DNA of 64,000 nt from the NCBI GenBank assembly GCA_041687755.1, contig JBDNJM010000075.1, positions 13,796 to 77,795 on the forward strand. Reading direction: 5' to 3'. Position numbers and translations under genes: made by a program. Source of the DNA: JBDNJM01 sp041687755. Lineage in GTDB: Bacteria > Planctomycetota > UBA1135 > GCA-002686595. Below are positions 54,062 through 61,768 of this stretch, piece after piece (position 1 is the stretch's first letter; each line of letters opens with the position of its first letter). The notes beneath the pieces were generated by a model, which saw only the letters and a list, made by a program, of their open reading frames with translations, searched no databases and had not been told where the DNA came from.

Positions 54062-55312
54062 ATGTCCTCTGATCCCGCTCTCCGCGACCCGTCTCCTGGC
54101 CAGGATCCGTCCATCGGTTCCACTGACGGCGCGGGCCGCCCGCTGCCCGACTTCAGCAACACGGAAGAGACCTTCCGGCACCTCAGCAACGGGCAGCTGA
54201 GCCAGGCGGCGCGGCTGTTCGCCCTGATGGGGCGGCCGTGGCTGACCAACGCACTGTCGAGCCTAGGCGCCCAAGCCGTGCGCTTCCGACTCCCTGGCGC
54301 GGCCTGGAGCGTGCGCCAGACGGTCTACCGGCAATTCGTGGGCGGCGTGAGCCTCAAGGACGCCCTGCCGAACATCCAGGCCCTGGCCGAGCGCGGAGTG
54401 ACCAGCTTGCTCGACTACGGCTCCGAGGCCGGCTCGGACGATTCCGCCTTCGCCCACGCGCTGCACGAGGTCGAGCGCGGCATCGAGTTCGGCGGCCAGA
54501 ACCCCGCCGCGAAGGCGGTGGTGCTCAAGCTCACGGGCATCGCGCCCGACGGCGTGCTCGAGGCCTACAACGATCGTCGCATCGACTTCGACGCGGCGCT
54601 GCCGGAAGATCTCGCGCCCGTCATCGCGCGTCTCGACCAGGTTTGCAGCTACGCCTCGTCGGCCCACGTGCAGGTCTACCTCGACGCCGAGGAGAGCTGG
54701 TTCCAGAACACGATCGATCAGCTCGCTGACGAGATGATGCGGCGCTACAACGCGGATCGCGTCGTCGTCCTGAACACGTTCCAGCTCTACCGCCACGACC
54801 GCCTCGCTTTCCTGAAGGCGAGCTTTGAGCGCGCGGAATCGATGGGCTACCTCCTAGGCGCCAAGCTCGTGCGCGGCGCCTACATGGTGAAGGAGCGCGC
54901 CCGCGCCGAAGAGCACGGCTACGCCTCCCCGATCCAGCCCGACATCGAGTCGACTCACCGCGACTTCAACGCCGCCGTGCGCTTCTGCCTGGAACACCTC
55001 GAGCGCATCTCAGTGACCATCGGCAGCCACAACGCAGAGAGCATGACGCGCGCCGCCGCGTTCATGGACGAGCAGGGCCTGCGCCGCGATCACGAACGAG
55101 TGAACTTTGCGCAGCTGCTGGGCATGAGCGACAACCTGACCTTCAACCTGTCCGCCGCCGGCTTCCGCGCGTCGAAGTACATGGTCTACGGCCCGGTCAC
55201 CGCCGTCCTGCCGTACCTCGTGCGCCGCGCCGAGGAGAACACCAGCGTGACCGGCGAAATGGGCCGCGAGGCGAGCCTGATCCAGCGCGAGCGCGTCCGG
55301 CGGCGCGGCTGA
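54062..55312 (+). CDS. Proline dehydrogenase, eukaryote-like type
   Basis: A 416-residue FAD enzyme that oxidises proline to pyrroline-5-carboxylate. The TIM-barrel signature is clear: LLDYGSEAGSDDSAFAHAL, VYLDAEESWFQNTIDQLADE, NTFQLYRHDRLAFL and KLVRGAYMVKERARAEEHGY. The last of these, with YASPIQP after it, is the form seen in eukaryotic proline dehydrogenases rather than in short bacterial enzymes or PutA. The ATG at 54062 is chosen because it starts just before the conserved region; an upstream ATG at 53990 adds an Arg-rich leader. No P5C dehydrogenase is adjacent. The stop codon directly touches palindrome 2. Confidence 0.87.
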   Translation: MSSDPALRDPSPGQDPSIGSTDGAGRPLPDFSNTEETFRHLSNGQLSQAARLFALMGRPWLTNALSSLGAQAVRFRLPGAAWSVRQTVYRQFVGGVSLKDALPNIQALAERGVTSLLDYGSEAGSDDSAFAHALHEVERGIEFGGQNPAAKAVVLKLTGIAPDGVLEAYNDRRIDFDAALPEDLAPVIARLDQVCSYASSAHVQVYLDAEESWFQNTIDQLADEMMRRYNADRVVVLNTFQLYRHDRLAFLKASFERAESMGYLLGAKLVRGAYMVKERARAEEHGYASPIQPDIESTHRDFNAAVRFCLEHLERISVTIGSHNAESMTRAAAFMDEQGLRRDHERVNFAQLLGMSDNLTFNLSAAGFRASKYMVYGPVTAVLPYLVRRAEENTSVTGEMGREASLIQRERVRRRG

Positions 55313-55444
55313 GTACGGAGCCAGACACAATGCGCCTCCCTCGGGCACGGCTGTGCCAGGCTCATCTTAGACCGTCTTTTGACGGTCTAAGATGAGCCAG
55401 GCACAGCCGTGCCCGAGGGAGGCGCATTGTGTCTGGCTCCGTAC
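55313..55444. repeat. Long near-perfect palindrome 2 (64-bp stem, TTTT loop)
   Basis: Arms 55313-55376 and 55381-55444 are inverted copies with one mismatch in the inner GCC(A/T)GGC, around a TTTT loop. It fills the space between the convergent proline dehydrogenase and racemase genes and begins in the first base after the former's stop. The outer tip (TACGGAGCCAGACAC) matches palindrome 3 (TACGGTGCCAGGCAC). A similar motif also occurs inverted inside each arm (GTGCCAGGCTC). Without a T-run it is no standard terminator. Confidence 0.92.
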
Positions 55445-55454
55445 GACGCTTGAG

Positions 55455-56537
55455 TCAGGCCGACTCGACCGCAGCGATCGGCTGCACGTCCTTGGCGACG
55501 AACGGCGACGTCATCGCGCGCAGCAGCGCGCTGTAGTTGGGCTCGAAGCGCACCTCACTCCCGACGTCCAACCGGTCGCGGCTGGAGCTCAGGATGAGAT
55601 GGTCACTGCTCGCGCCGGAGACTTCGAGCCCCTCGGGCGCCGTCAGGCCCGCCGGATCGCAGTCCTGGTGTCCGACAGCCAGCAGGGCCTGTCGAACGCG
55701 ACCCCGGTCAACGGGGCTCGCGACCTGACCGAACGCACTCTGCTCGATCTCACCCCACGGCACCGACGGCTTGATCTTGGACTCGATCACTTCGGCGACC
55801 AGCGTGAACGCATCGACGTGCAGGCCTTCGATCTGTTGCCGATCCAGGGGGTCGCGGCCCAGCAGGATGGCCTCACCCAAGCGGAGTTCGTTGATCCGTC
55901 CGGTATCCGCGCCACTCAGCGCCCATCGGAGGTTGGCGGAGTTCCCGCCCGAGACGGTGTCGAGCGCCAAGCCGAAGGTCGCCTCGATCGTGTCGGTCAG
56001 CGCGGACAGCTCGCCCATGTTCCTGGCGTCCGGAACGATGCCGCTACGGCAGGCGAGGTTGGTCCCGAGCCCTTTCAGCCAGAGGTTCGGCAGCGCAAGC
56101 GTCTCCCGAACGACGTGCTCGAGGTCTTCGGGTAGTATTCCTTCGCGAAGATCCCCAAGTTCGACCATCAGCACGACCCCGTGCACCTTGCCCGCCGCTT
56201 GCGCTGCGGCCGAGAGCTGCCGAAGAGCGTCGAGTTCGCTGTTGAAGCTCACGTCAGCTAACTTCACGACGCTGACCACCTCGCTGAGCATAGGACTGCG
56301 GATGAGGCTCACCTTCGCGGACACCCCCGCGCGCCGCAGCCTAGCGATGTTGCCGACGCGGGAGTCGCCGAGTGACGTCACTCCCGCTCGCAGCAGGGTC
56401 TCCGCGATCGCCGGCAACCCCAGGGCCGCCTTGGTCACGCCGGTGACCGACACGCCATGTCCAGCGAGCCGGCCAACCAACACTTCCGCGTTGCTGAAGA
56501 TCTTGCCGAGGTCGATCTCCAACCTCGGTGCGCTCAT
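55455..56537 (-). CDS. PLP-dependent amino-acid racemase (alanine/ornithine racemase family)
   Basis: A 360-residue protein with the alanine-racemase N-terminal barrel. MSAPRLEIDLGKIFSNAEVL begins the protein (start ATG at 56537, overlapping the stop of the upstream gene by 4 bp). The PLP lysine is in VTGVTKAALG, and further barrel pieces are SLGDSRVGNI, VLMVELGDLREGI and GLGTNLACRSG, as in ornithine/YhfX-like racemases. No alanine racemase C-terminal beta domain of usual form is evident, so the substrate is probably not free alanine. It is transcribed with the DUF1611 gene, which suggests D-amino acid or dipeptide metabolism. Confidence 0.82.
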   Translation of the reverse strand: MSAPRLEIDLGKIFSNAEVLVGRLAGHGVSVTGVTKAALGLPAIAETLLRAGVTSLGDSRVGNIARLRRAGVSAKVSLIRSPMLSEVVSVVKLADVSFNSELDALRQLSAAAQAAGKVHGVVLMVELGDLREGILPEDLEHVVRETLALPNLWLKGLGTNLACRSGIVPDARNMGELSALTDTIEATFGLALDTVSGGNSANLRWALSGADTGRINELRLGEAILLGRDPLDRQQIEGLHVDAFTLVAEVIESKIKPSVPWGEIEQSAFGQVASPVDRGRVRQALLAVGHQDCDPAGLTAPEGLEVSGASSDHLILSSSRDRLDVGSEVRFEPNYSALLRAMTSPFVAKDVQPIAAVESA

Positions 56538-57742
56538 GGCGCTGCGACAGTCAACTCCTCCGCGAGCCCGGGGAAGGCCGTGATGACCATGTCCGCCAAG
56601 CGTTCGGCGGGCCGTGTCAGGGCGTCCGTCACGGGAATCCCCAGCTCGATCTCGTAGGCGATGATGGCCGCTTCGACCTCGGCATCGCTCATGTTCTCGT
56701 GGTTGATCGTGAGCCCGATCACCTTGGTCGCCGCGAACAACTCGATCAGTCGGATCTCGTCGGCCGGAAGCGGCATCGGCATCGCCTCGAAGTCGCAGCG
56801 GTGCTTCCGTCCCGGCGCGTGCTGCAGCACGACCGCCTGAGGATGGCTGCCCCGCAGGATCAGGCTCGACGTCGAGTAGGCCGGGTGACCCAGCGCGCCC
56901 TGCCCCTCGATGACGATCACGTCGGGCTGCTCGTTCTCGTACGCCTCGACGATCGTGGCCTCGAGTTCGCCAGAGCAAAACTGCGAAGGCACAGCGTCTA
57001 GGGCCACGCCGTACCGGGCCCCTTGGATCAGTCCCGTCTGGCCCGTTCCGACCAGCACCGTGTGGATGCCACGAGCGTTCAGCGCACGCGTGAGGATCGT
57101 CGCCGTCGTCCGCTTGCCGATCGCGCTATCGGTGCCGAGCACCGCAATCCGCGGGCAAGCGACCTCGGAGATGCGCCCGGTGAAGCTGCGCAGGTCCTTC
57201 TTGTCGCGCGGCCTGCGCACATCGATGATGCGGACCTTGTGCAGCACGCAAGCCGCCGCGAACTCCGCATCGTCGTTCAGGAACTCGTGGAGCCCGTTGA
57301 CGATGTTCATCCCCAAGGCCATGGCCTCCAGGATCAGTCCGCGCTGATGCGGCGAGAGCATCCCGCTCGCGGGCGCCATCCCGTAGATGTAGTACTCAGG
57401 CACCGTCCCCATGCACGCAAGCGCGTCGGCAAGATCGCGGCAGACCGGAATCCCCCGAGATCCTTCACCGAGGACCACGCCTGCGTCCGACCCCACGTGG
57501 TCGCTGTCGATCACCGCAAGGATCTCGTACAGCTGCGAATGGCGAACAAGCCCGTTCGCCGTCTTGCCGTCGATCTGCCCGAGGTTCGCCTCGCAGTAGA
57601 CGATCGCGGTCGCCGCCTTAGGGGACCCGACTGGTGGCGCTGATGGCGCGTCTGTAGCGGAGGGTGCAGGCGAACCTGCGGCTAATGGGCTATCCATATC
57701 CAGGTATGCGTCCTCGCGCACGGATCGTGGGGAGTCGGTCAT
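56534..57742 (-). CDS. DUF1611 family protein (DgcN-like), putative D-amino acid N-acyltransferase
   Basis: A 402-residue protein. The N-terminal domain (about 45-180) is Rossmann-like (AIVYCEANLGQIDGKTANGL) and the C-terminal domain has a P-loop-like GTDSAIGKRTTATILTRAL (about 203-221) and VIVIEGQGALGHPAYS. This is the DUF1611 arrangement; the characterised member DgcN N-acetylates D-glutamate in marine bacteria. The first 45 residues (Ser/Pro/Ala-rich) are an added low-complexity tail; translation could also start at Met16. It is the first gene of a pair with the racemase, giving a likely link to D-amino acid handling. The substrate here is not known. Confidence 0.75.
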   Translation of the reverse strand: MTDSPRSVREDAYLDMDSPLAAGSPAPSATDAPSAPPVGSPKAATAIVYCEANLGQIDGKTANGLVRHSQLYEILAVIDSDHVGSDAGVVLGEGSRGIPVCRDLADALACMGTVPEYYIYGMAPASGMLSPHQRGLILEAMALGMNIVNGLHEFLNDDAEFAAACVLHKVRIIDVRRPRDKKDLRSFTGRISEVACPRIAVLGTDSAIGKRTTATILTRALNARGIHTVLVGTGQTGLIQGARYGVALDAVPSQFCSGELEATIVEAYENEQPDVIVIEGQGALGHPAYSTSSLILRGSHPQAVVLQHAPGRKHRCDFEAMPMPLPADEIRLIELFAATKVIGLTINHENMSDAEVEAAIIAYEIELGIPVTDALTRPAERLADMVITAFPGLAEELTVAAP

Positions 57743-58165
57743 CGACGTTCCTCGAATGAACTCAGAGGAGGCGCCGGTGTCGCGACAAACAAAGTTGATT
57801 GGTCGACGACGAGGTCCCCGCCAAGGATGGCTGGTGGGGACCTAGACTAGCAGGATCCCGTCGAGGGAGCCGATTGCCGTGGAGAATCGAGGTTGAGGCG
57901 GGCGCCAGCGCGCGTGGGGGCTGGTCGTGGCGATGGTTTGGGGTTGGGCGTGGGAGGTTCGAAGCTTGTCCTTCGGGACCGGTGGCCTGGGTAGCGGGAG
58001 TCGGATCACCGATGGGGGTGGGCTCCGAGCTCGGCAGTGGTTCAGGCGTGATCCGCTGAGGTCAGAGGGAGTCCACGCACAATTTTGCGGGCGGTACAAT
58101 TCGGTCGGTCTGAACCCGTCCCCGAACGCGTTTGTCACGCCGCCCTGCACCTGGATAGCAGCCCC
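57743..58165. other. Intergenic region between divergent DUF1611 and coiled-coil genes
   Basis: About 420 bp without a supported gene; the open frames in it are Gly/Arg/Trp- or Pro/Arg-rich with no conserved feature. It must hold two divergent promoters. A TACAAT at 58095-58100, 66 bases before the coiled-coil start, could be a -10 box, but no good -35 is seen. Confidence 0.35.
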
Positions 58166-59122
58166 ATGAACAATAACGCAATAGTCGCCTTCAGCTTGGG
58201 CTTGACGGTGACCTTCATGGCACTCTGCGTCTACTTCTCCGTCGATGCGAATGAGCAGCAGTTACGCTTCGGCGAGCTAGACACACAGCACACGGAGCTC
58301 ACAAAAGAGCATCGCTTGCTGCAGGCGGATCTCGAACTTCTGAAGTCGACGAACGACAAGGAGATCGAGCAGATGGAGGCTCGTTTGAGTGGGCTCGTGG
58401 AGGACACCCAAGACCGCGAGGCGCAACTGGCTCGGCTGCACGCCGAGCTCCGAACTGCTCAGGATATCGTCGATGAACAGGACAGCCGCTTGGCGGAGGA
58501 GCAGAGCCGAGGAGCGTTCAGCGGGGAGCAGGTCGACGACCTCCGGCTGCAGCTCAGCACGTTGGAGGAGCTCAACAGGGATCTGAACCGGCAGAGCGTA
58601 CAGCTCGCGCAAAGCCTCGACGACATGCAGGGTCAGTTTGAAGATCAGACTTGCGAGCTGCTCGCCGCGAAGGAGGCCGAGGCCTCGTCGAAGGAGGCGC
58701 TGTTCGTGGCAGCCGCCGGGCAGAAGGAGGCCGACCGACAGCTCGTGACGACGGCGCAGAACCTGATCGAGGTCGAGATGCAGCTCAGCAGCGCGCAGAA
58801 GACGATCGCGGACTAGGAGGCCCAGCTGGCCACCCTCGTCGAGCTAACCGGGATCAATCCGGCGGAACTCGTGACGATGCCGTCGATCAACGGGACCATC
58901 GTCACGGTCTCCAATGAAACCAGCCCGGGATGGGTTGCGATCAACCGCGGGTCCGATCAGGGCGTGAAGCGTGGGTTCACCTTTGACGTCTACAAGGGGG
59001 GCACCTACAAGGGACGCGTGCTCGTCGAGACCGTCGAGGCGGACATGTGCGTGGCGCGCATCGACATGACCGCCACCGGCAGTACGATCGCGACGGGCGA
59101 CAACGCTGCGACCAAGCTCTAA
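58166..59122 (+). pseudogene. Membrane-anchored coiled-coil protein gene with an in-frame TAG
   Basis: The frame encodes an N-terminal transmembrane helix (IVAFSLGLTVTFMALCVYF), a 190-residue coiled coil rich in Glu/Gln/Leu, then a TAG at 58814. The same frame goes on without a gap (EAQLATLVELTGINPAELV) into a compact C-terminal domain (GWVAINRGSDQGVKRGFTF, VYKGGTYKGRVLVE) and ends at 59122. Both halves read as one protein of about 317 residues with one changed codon (GAG, CAG or AAG to TAG is enough). The truncated 216-residue form could still be made and anchored, without its domain. A restart at GTG 58871 or ATG 58877 is possible. Confidence 0.7.
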
Positions 59123-59445
59123 TGGCTTGAAAGGCGGCCCTTGTGTGCTACTAGCCAATGTACTGGCGCAGGTCCTCAAGCGTGAGGTTCGAGCACCCCA
59201 GCTTCGTAGCCTGCGCATAGATTGGGAGTGCGCTGGGTGCGACCGGCTCATCGAGTGGATTACCCTTCTCGTCCAGGAGGAGCATCCCTCCCCACGATCA
59301 TCGGAGTTGTTGCAAGCTGAGCGTGTTGACACGCTCCCTCACTAGTCTGCCCGAAGAGCCGATCGTTCCATCCCGCTTGCCCCGCCCGATCTAGTGTGAC
59401 ACCGAATCCCACCGCACGGAGCGCCTCGGCTGGCTGCGTGCGGCC
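59123..59445. other. Region with little coding, upstream of the VIT gene
   Basis: About 320 bp. The only coherent reading is the 44-codon minus-strand frame at 59151-59285. The 54 bases directly before 59446 encode conserved VIT-family residues in frame but have no start codon. Confidence 0.4.
59151..59285 (-). CDS. Small 44-residue open frame, possible gene fragment
   Basis: ATG at 59285, stop TAG at 59151. The translation has ordinary composition (LLLDEKGNPLDEPVAPSALP, then SNLTLEDLRQYIG), unlike the Arg/Pro-rich shadow frames around it. A G-rich GGGGAGGG lies just 5' of the ATG, but too close for ideal ribosome binding. It resembles the end of a longer protein rather than a whole one. No family is recognised. 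Confidence 0.3.
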   Translation of the reverse strand: MLLLDEKGNPLDEPVAPSALPIYAQATKLGCSNLTLEDLRQYIG

Positions 59446-60069
59446 GTGCCCGGCGCGAACGACGGGCTCGTCTTGACGGCGAGCCTCGTGGTGGGCGTCA
59501 TCGCGGCGGGGACGGACCGGGCTGGGGTTCTGACCGCTGGAATCGCAGGGCTCGTTGCTGGAGCGATGTCCATGGCGGCGGGCGAGTACGTCTCCGTTAG
59601 CTCGCAGTCCGACGCCGAACGCGCGGGCCTTCGGCGCGAGGCCGGCGAGCTGGGGGAGGACCCGCACGGAGAGCACGACGAGCTCGCGCTCATCTACGTG
59701 CGCTGCGGACTCACGCCCGATCTGGCCGACGAGGTGGCGCTGCAGCTCATGAACCATGACGCGCTGGGCGCCCACGCGCGCGACGAGCTGGGCCTCAACG
59801 AAGCCACGGCGGCCCAGCCCGTGTTGGCTGCGGTGGCATCGGCGGGGGCCTTCGCGATCGGCGCAGCCCTGCCCCTGGCGACCACCGTTTTGGCCCCCGA
59901 GGCCTGGCGCATTCAAGGCGTGGTGGCGGCCTCACTGGTGCTGCTGGCGGCCCTTGGCGCGGTCGGAGCGTGGGTCGGCGGAGCCCGACCCTGGAGCGCC
60001 AGCCTACGCGTGGTGGTCTGGGGCGCGCTCGCGATGGGCGTGACCGCGGCGATCGGCGCGGCGGTCTGA
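59446..60069 (+). CDS. VIT1/CCC1 family iron/manganese transporter, N-terminus damaged
   Basis: From the GTG at 59446, a 207-residue membrane protein: PGANDGLVLTASLVVGVIAA (first helix, with the Asp for metal passage), AGLVAGAMSMAAGEYVSVSS (second helix with the Glu and Met/Ser residues of the transport path), a cytosolic metal-binding segment with EELGEDPHGEHDELALIYVR, and three further helices. VIT/CCC1 proteins move Fe(II) or Mn(II) by proton exchange. The conserved residues HRTERLGWLRAA lie in frame before the GTG (59410-59445), but an in-frame TAG at 59392 and no ATG, GTG or TTG come first. The gene may therefore have lost its start or about 14 residues. Confidence 0.75.
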   Translation: MPGANDGLVLTASLVVGVIAAGTDRAGVLTAGIAGLVAGAMSMAAGEYVSVSSQSDAERAGLRREAGELGEDPHGEHDELALIYVRCGLTPDLADEVALQLMNHDALGAHARDELGLNEATAAQPVLAAVASAGAFAIGAALPLATTVLAPEAWRIQGVVAASLVLLAALGAVGAWVGGARPWSASLRVVVWGALAMGVTAAIGAAV

Positions 60070-60202
60070 GTCGCAGCCTGTTGCCTGGGACGAACGCGCC
60101 CGTGAACGCGAGCCCGTTCTACTAGGGCGTAGGCTCCTGGGTCGCGCAGGATGCTTTGGAGGCGGCGGGGCTGGTTGACCAGGGGGGTGAGTCGGGGGAC
60201 GG

Positions 60203-60505
60203 CTAGTTCTCGGCGGGCTGTTCGATCTCGGTACCGGCGGCAAGATGGACCAACGTGAGCTCTAGGTCCCAGGTGGCTGCGGAGCCGGTTGGGGCGAGGG
60301 TGCAGTTGGGTTCGAAGAGCTCGATGGAGAGGACGTCGCCCGCAGAGCCATCGAACTTGATCCAGTCGACGGTGTCCGCTCTGTTGGCGAGGTTGCCGCG
60401 GTAGGTCTGGGCGTAGTCCATGGGCTGGGCCTGGGCAGGGTCATCGTTCTCGAAGGGCAGCTCTTCGGCGAGGTTGTGGACGGGGACTCGGGGGGTGGCC
60501 GTCAC
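60203..60505 (-). CDS. C-terminal remnant with pre-peptidase (PPC)-like domain
   Basis: A 100-codon frame with PFENDDPAQAQPMDYAQTYRG and RADTVDWIKFDGSAGDVLSI, the usual pattern of PPC (bacterial pre-peptidase C-terminal) domains: an Asn-Asp, a Gly strand, D-W-x-x-F, then an aromatic/Gly turn. Upstream on the same strand the frame continues as NLADNYSLVGVHDTP (to about 60570), and beyond this the readable sequence moves between frames, which suggests a decayed secreted protein gene. A short free-standing product is less likely. Function of any product is unknown. Confidence 0.45.
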   Translation of the reverse strand: MTATPRVPVHNLAEELPFENDDPAQAQPMDYAQTYRGNLANRADTVDWIKFDGSAGDVLSIELFEPNCTLAPTGSAATWDLELTLVHLAAGTEIEQPAEN

Positions 60506-60930
60506 ACTGGGGGTGTCGTGGACGCCGACCAGGCTGTAGTTGTCGGCCAGGTTGAACGACCTGAAGGACCCGCCTGGTCGTGGATTGGGCTGTGGGCGAC
60601 CCCGAGGAACTGGGACAGAGCAGGCCGTTGTCGGAGCGACCGATTAAGCCGACGAGCAGCGGGTGGGAGTACGGGTCGCGGGAGGCGGCCTCGGGGGTGA
60701 GGCCGTCGGGCGAGCGCTCTTGGAGGGGGCCGCCTCTGGGGGGGCCATCGCGATCCAGCTGTCGCCTGGAGGGGTTTTGGGTCGGGGCGGCGCTTCGGGG
60801 GTCCTGGCGTCGGTCCGCAAGGGCCATGGGCCGTGCGGCTCCTGCCCCGGGCTGCCGCGAAGCCCGGCCTGCTAACCTGTGGGGGCAGAAGCGCTCGCCC
60901 GCCCGCCCCGCCCCCCCCTCCTCTTCGCCC
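60506..60930. other. Degraded region upstream of the PPC remnant and the ECF sigma gene
   Basis: About 425 bp without an intact gene. On the minus strand some in-frame pieces look protein-like (LTPEAASRDPYSHPLLVGL) but are in a different frame from the PPC remnant, in line with frameshifts in an old gene. It also has to hold the plus-strand promoter of the sigma factor gene. Confidence 0.35.
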
Positions 60931-61656
60931 ATGACCGCCTCCGATCCCTGGGGCTCCCCCACTCAATGGTCGCTCGTCCACGACGCGAACGACTCCCAGG
61001 ACCCTGCCGCCCGTGAAGTGGCCTGGTCGGGGCTGGTCGATAGGTACCGCGACGCGGTGCGGGCCTCGGTCGCAGCGCGCTGCCGAGGTCGGTGGGACGT
61101 CGATGAGATTTCGGAGGACTTCTTCACCTACATCTTCGAGCAGAAGCTCTTGGACAAGGTGGACCCGGACAAGGGTCGTTTTCGCCAATTCATGAACGGC
61201 GTCCTGCGCCGCTACGTCTCCCAGCGCACGCGGGTGCGCGGCGCCCAGGGCCGCGGCGGAACCGGCGAGGACGACGTGACCCTCGATCCGGCCGCGCCGA
61301 CCGACCTGTCCCTCTCGGGCCGGCTGGAAGAGCAGCGCTGGGCCGCCGGCGTGCTGCAGCGCTCAATCCAGCGCCTGATCGACCCGGACAAGTACCCGCG
61401 CAACGGCATCCTCCTGCTGCGCACCTATGGCATCGATCCTTACGAGGCGATGCCCCGAGCGGAGCTGCGCGAGGAGTTCGCCATGACCGTCGGCGCCTTC
61501 GACGAGGCCCTGGCCGCAGCGCGGCGCAGCCTGCGCGAGCACCTGCGCGCCGAGGTGGTGGAGAGCGCGGCCCAGCTCGAGGGGCCCTCGGACGCGGCCG
61601 ACGACCTGGTGCATCGGTTGTTGGGGGCCTTTCCGGGGTTGGACGCCTCGAGCTGA
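60931..61656 (+). CDS. ECF-like sigma factor (GRFRQF type)
   Basis: A 241-residue protein. The conserved segment DEISEDFFTYIFEQKLLDKV and DPDKGRFRQFMNGVLRRYVS is the region-2 pattern of a sigma-70 group common in planctomycetes (usually read as FFxxLLxxxxLxxxDPxxGRFRxFL). The second half (about 130-220) has a helix-turn-helix like a poorly conserved region 4 (EAMPRAELREEFAMTVGAF). The start ATG at 60931 follows a C-rich stretch and has no obvious ribosome binding site. No anti-sigma factor is adjacent. Confidence 0.78.
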   Translation: MTASDPWGSPTQWSLVHDANDSQDPAAREVAWSGLVDRYRDAVRASVAARCRGRWDVDEISEDFFTYIFEQKLLDKVDPDKGRFRQFMNGVLRRYVSQRTRVRGAQGRGGTGEDDVTLDPAAPTDLSLSGRLEEQRWAAGVLQRSIQRLIDPDKYPRNGILLLRTYGIDPYEAMPRAELREEFAMTVGAFDEALAAARRSLREHLRAEVVESAAQLEGPSDAADDLVHRLLGAFPGLDASS

Positions 61657-61768
61657 GCGGTGGCGACCTCTCGGCTGAGCCTTGATCCTATTGGTCGGGT
61701 GCGCCGGTTTTGGAGTCTTGGTCAGCCTTATGTAGCTAACCCTCCGAGCAGCTAAGCCCGCGGAGAGC

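Noticed and set aside
55313..55444. Palindrome 2 as a plain bidirectional transcription terminator
   Set aside because: It lies between convergent genes and may stop transcription, but a 64-bp near-perfect stem, the absence of a T-run and the tip shared with another locus need another explanation.
57799..58059. 86-codon plus-strand frame upstream of the coiled-coil gene
   Set aside because: Very rich in Gly, Arg, Trp and Ser with no domain, signal or ribosome binding site; it looks like a by-product of GC-rich intergenic DNA.
59180..59205. GGTTCGAGCACC resembling a tRNA T-arm
   Set aside because: No acceptor stem, D-arm or anticodon arm can be fitted around it, and it lies in a plausible minus-strand protein frame.
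60070..60202. Protein-like minus-strand stretch (RLQSILRDPGAYALVE) after the PPC remnant
   Set aside because: Short, no start codon or stop context linking it to the remnant frame, and no recognised family; kept only as part of the decayed interval.
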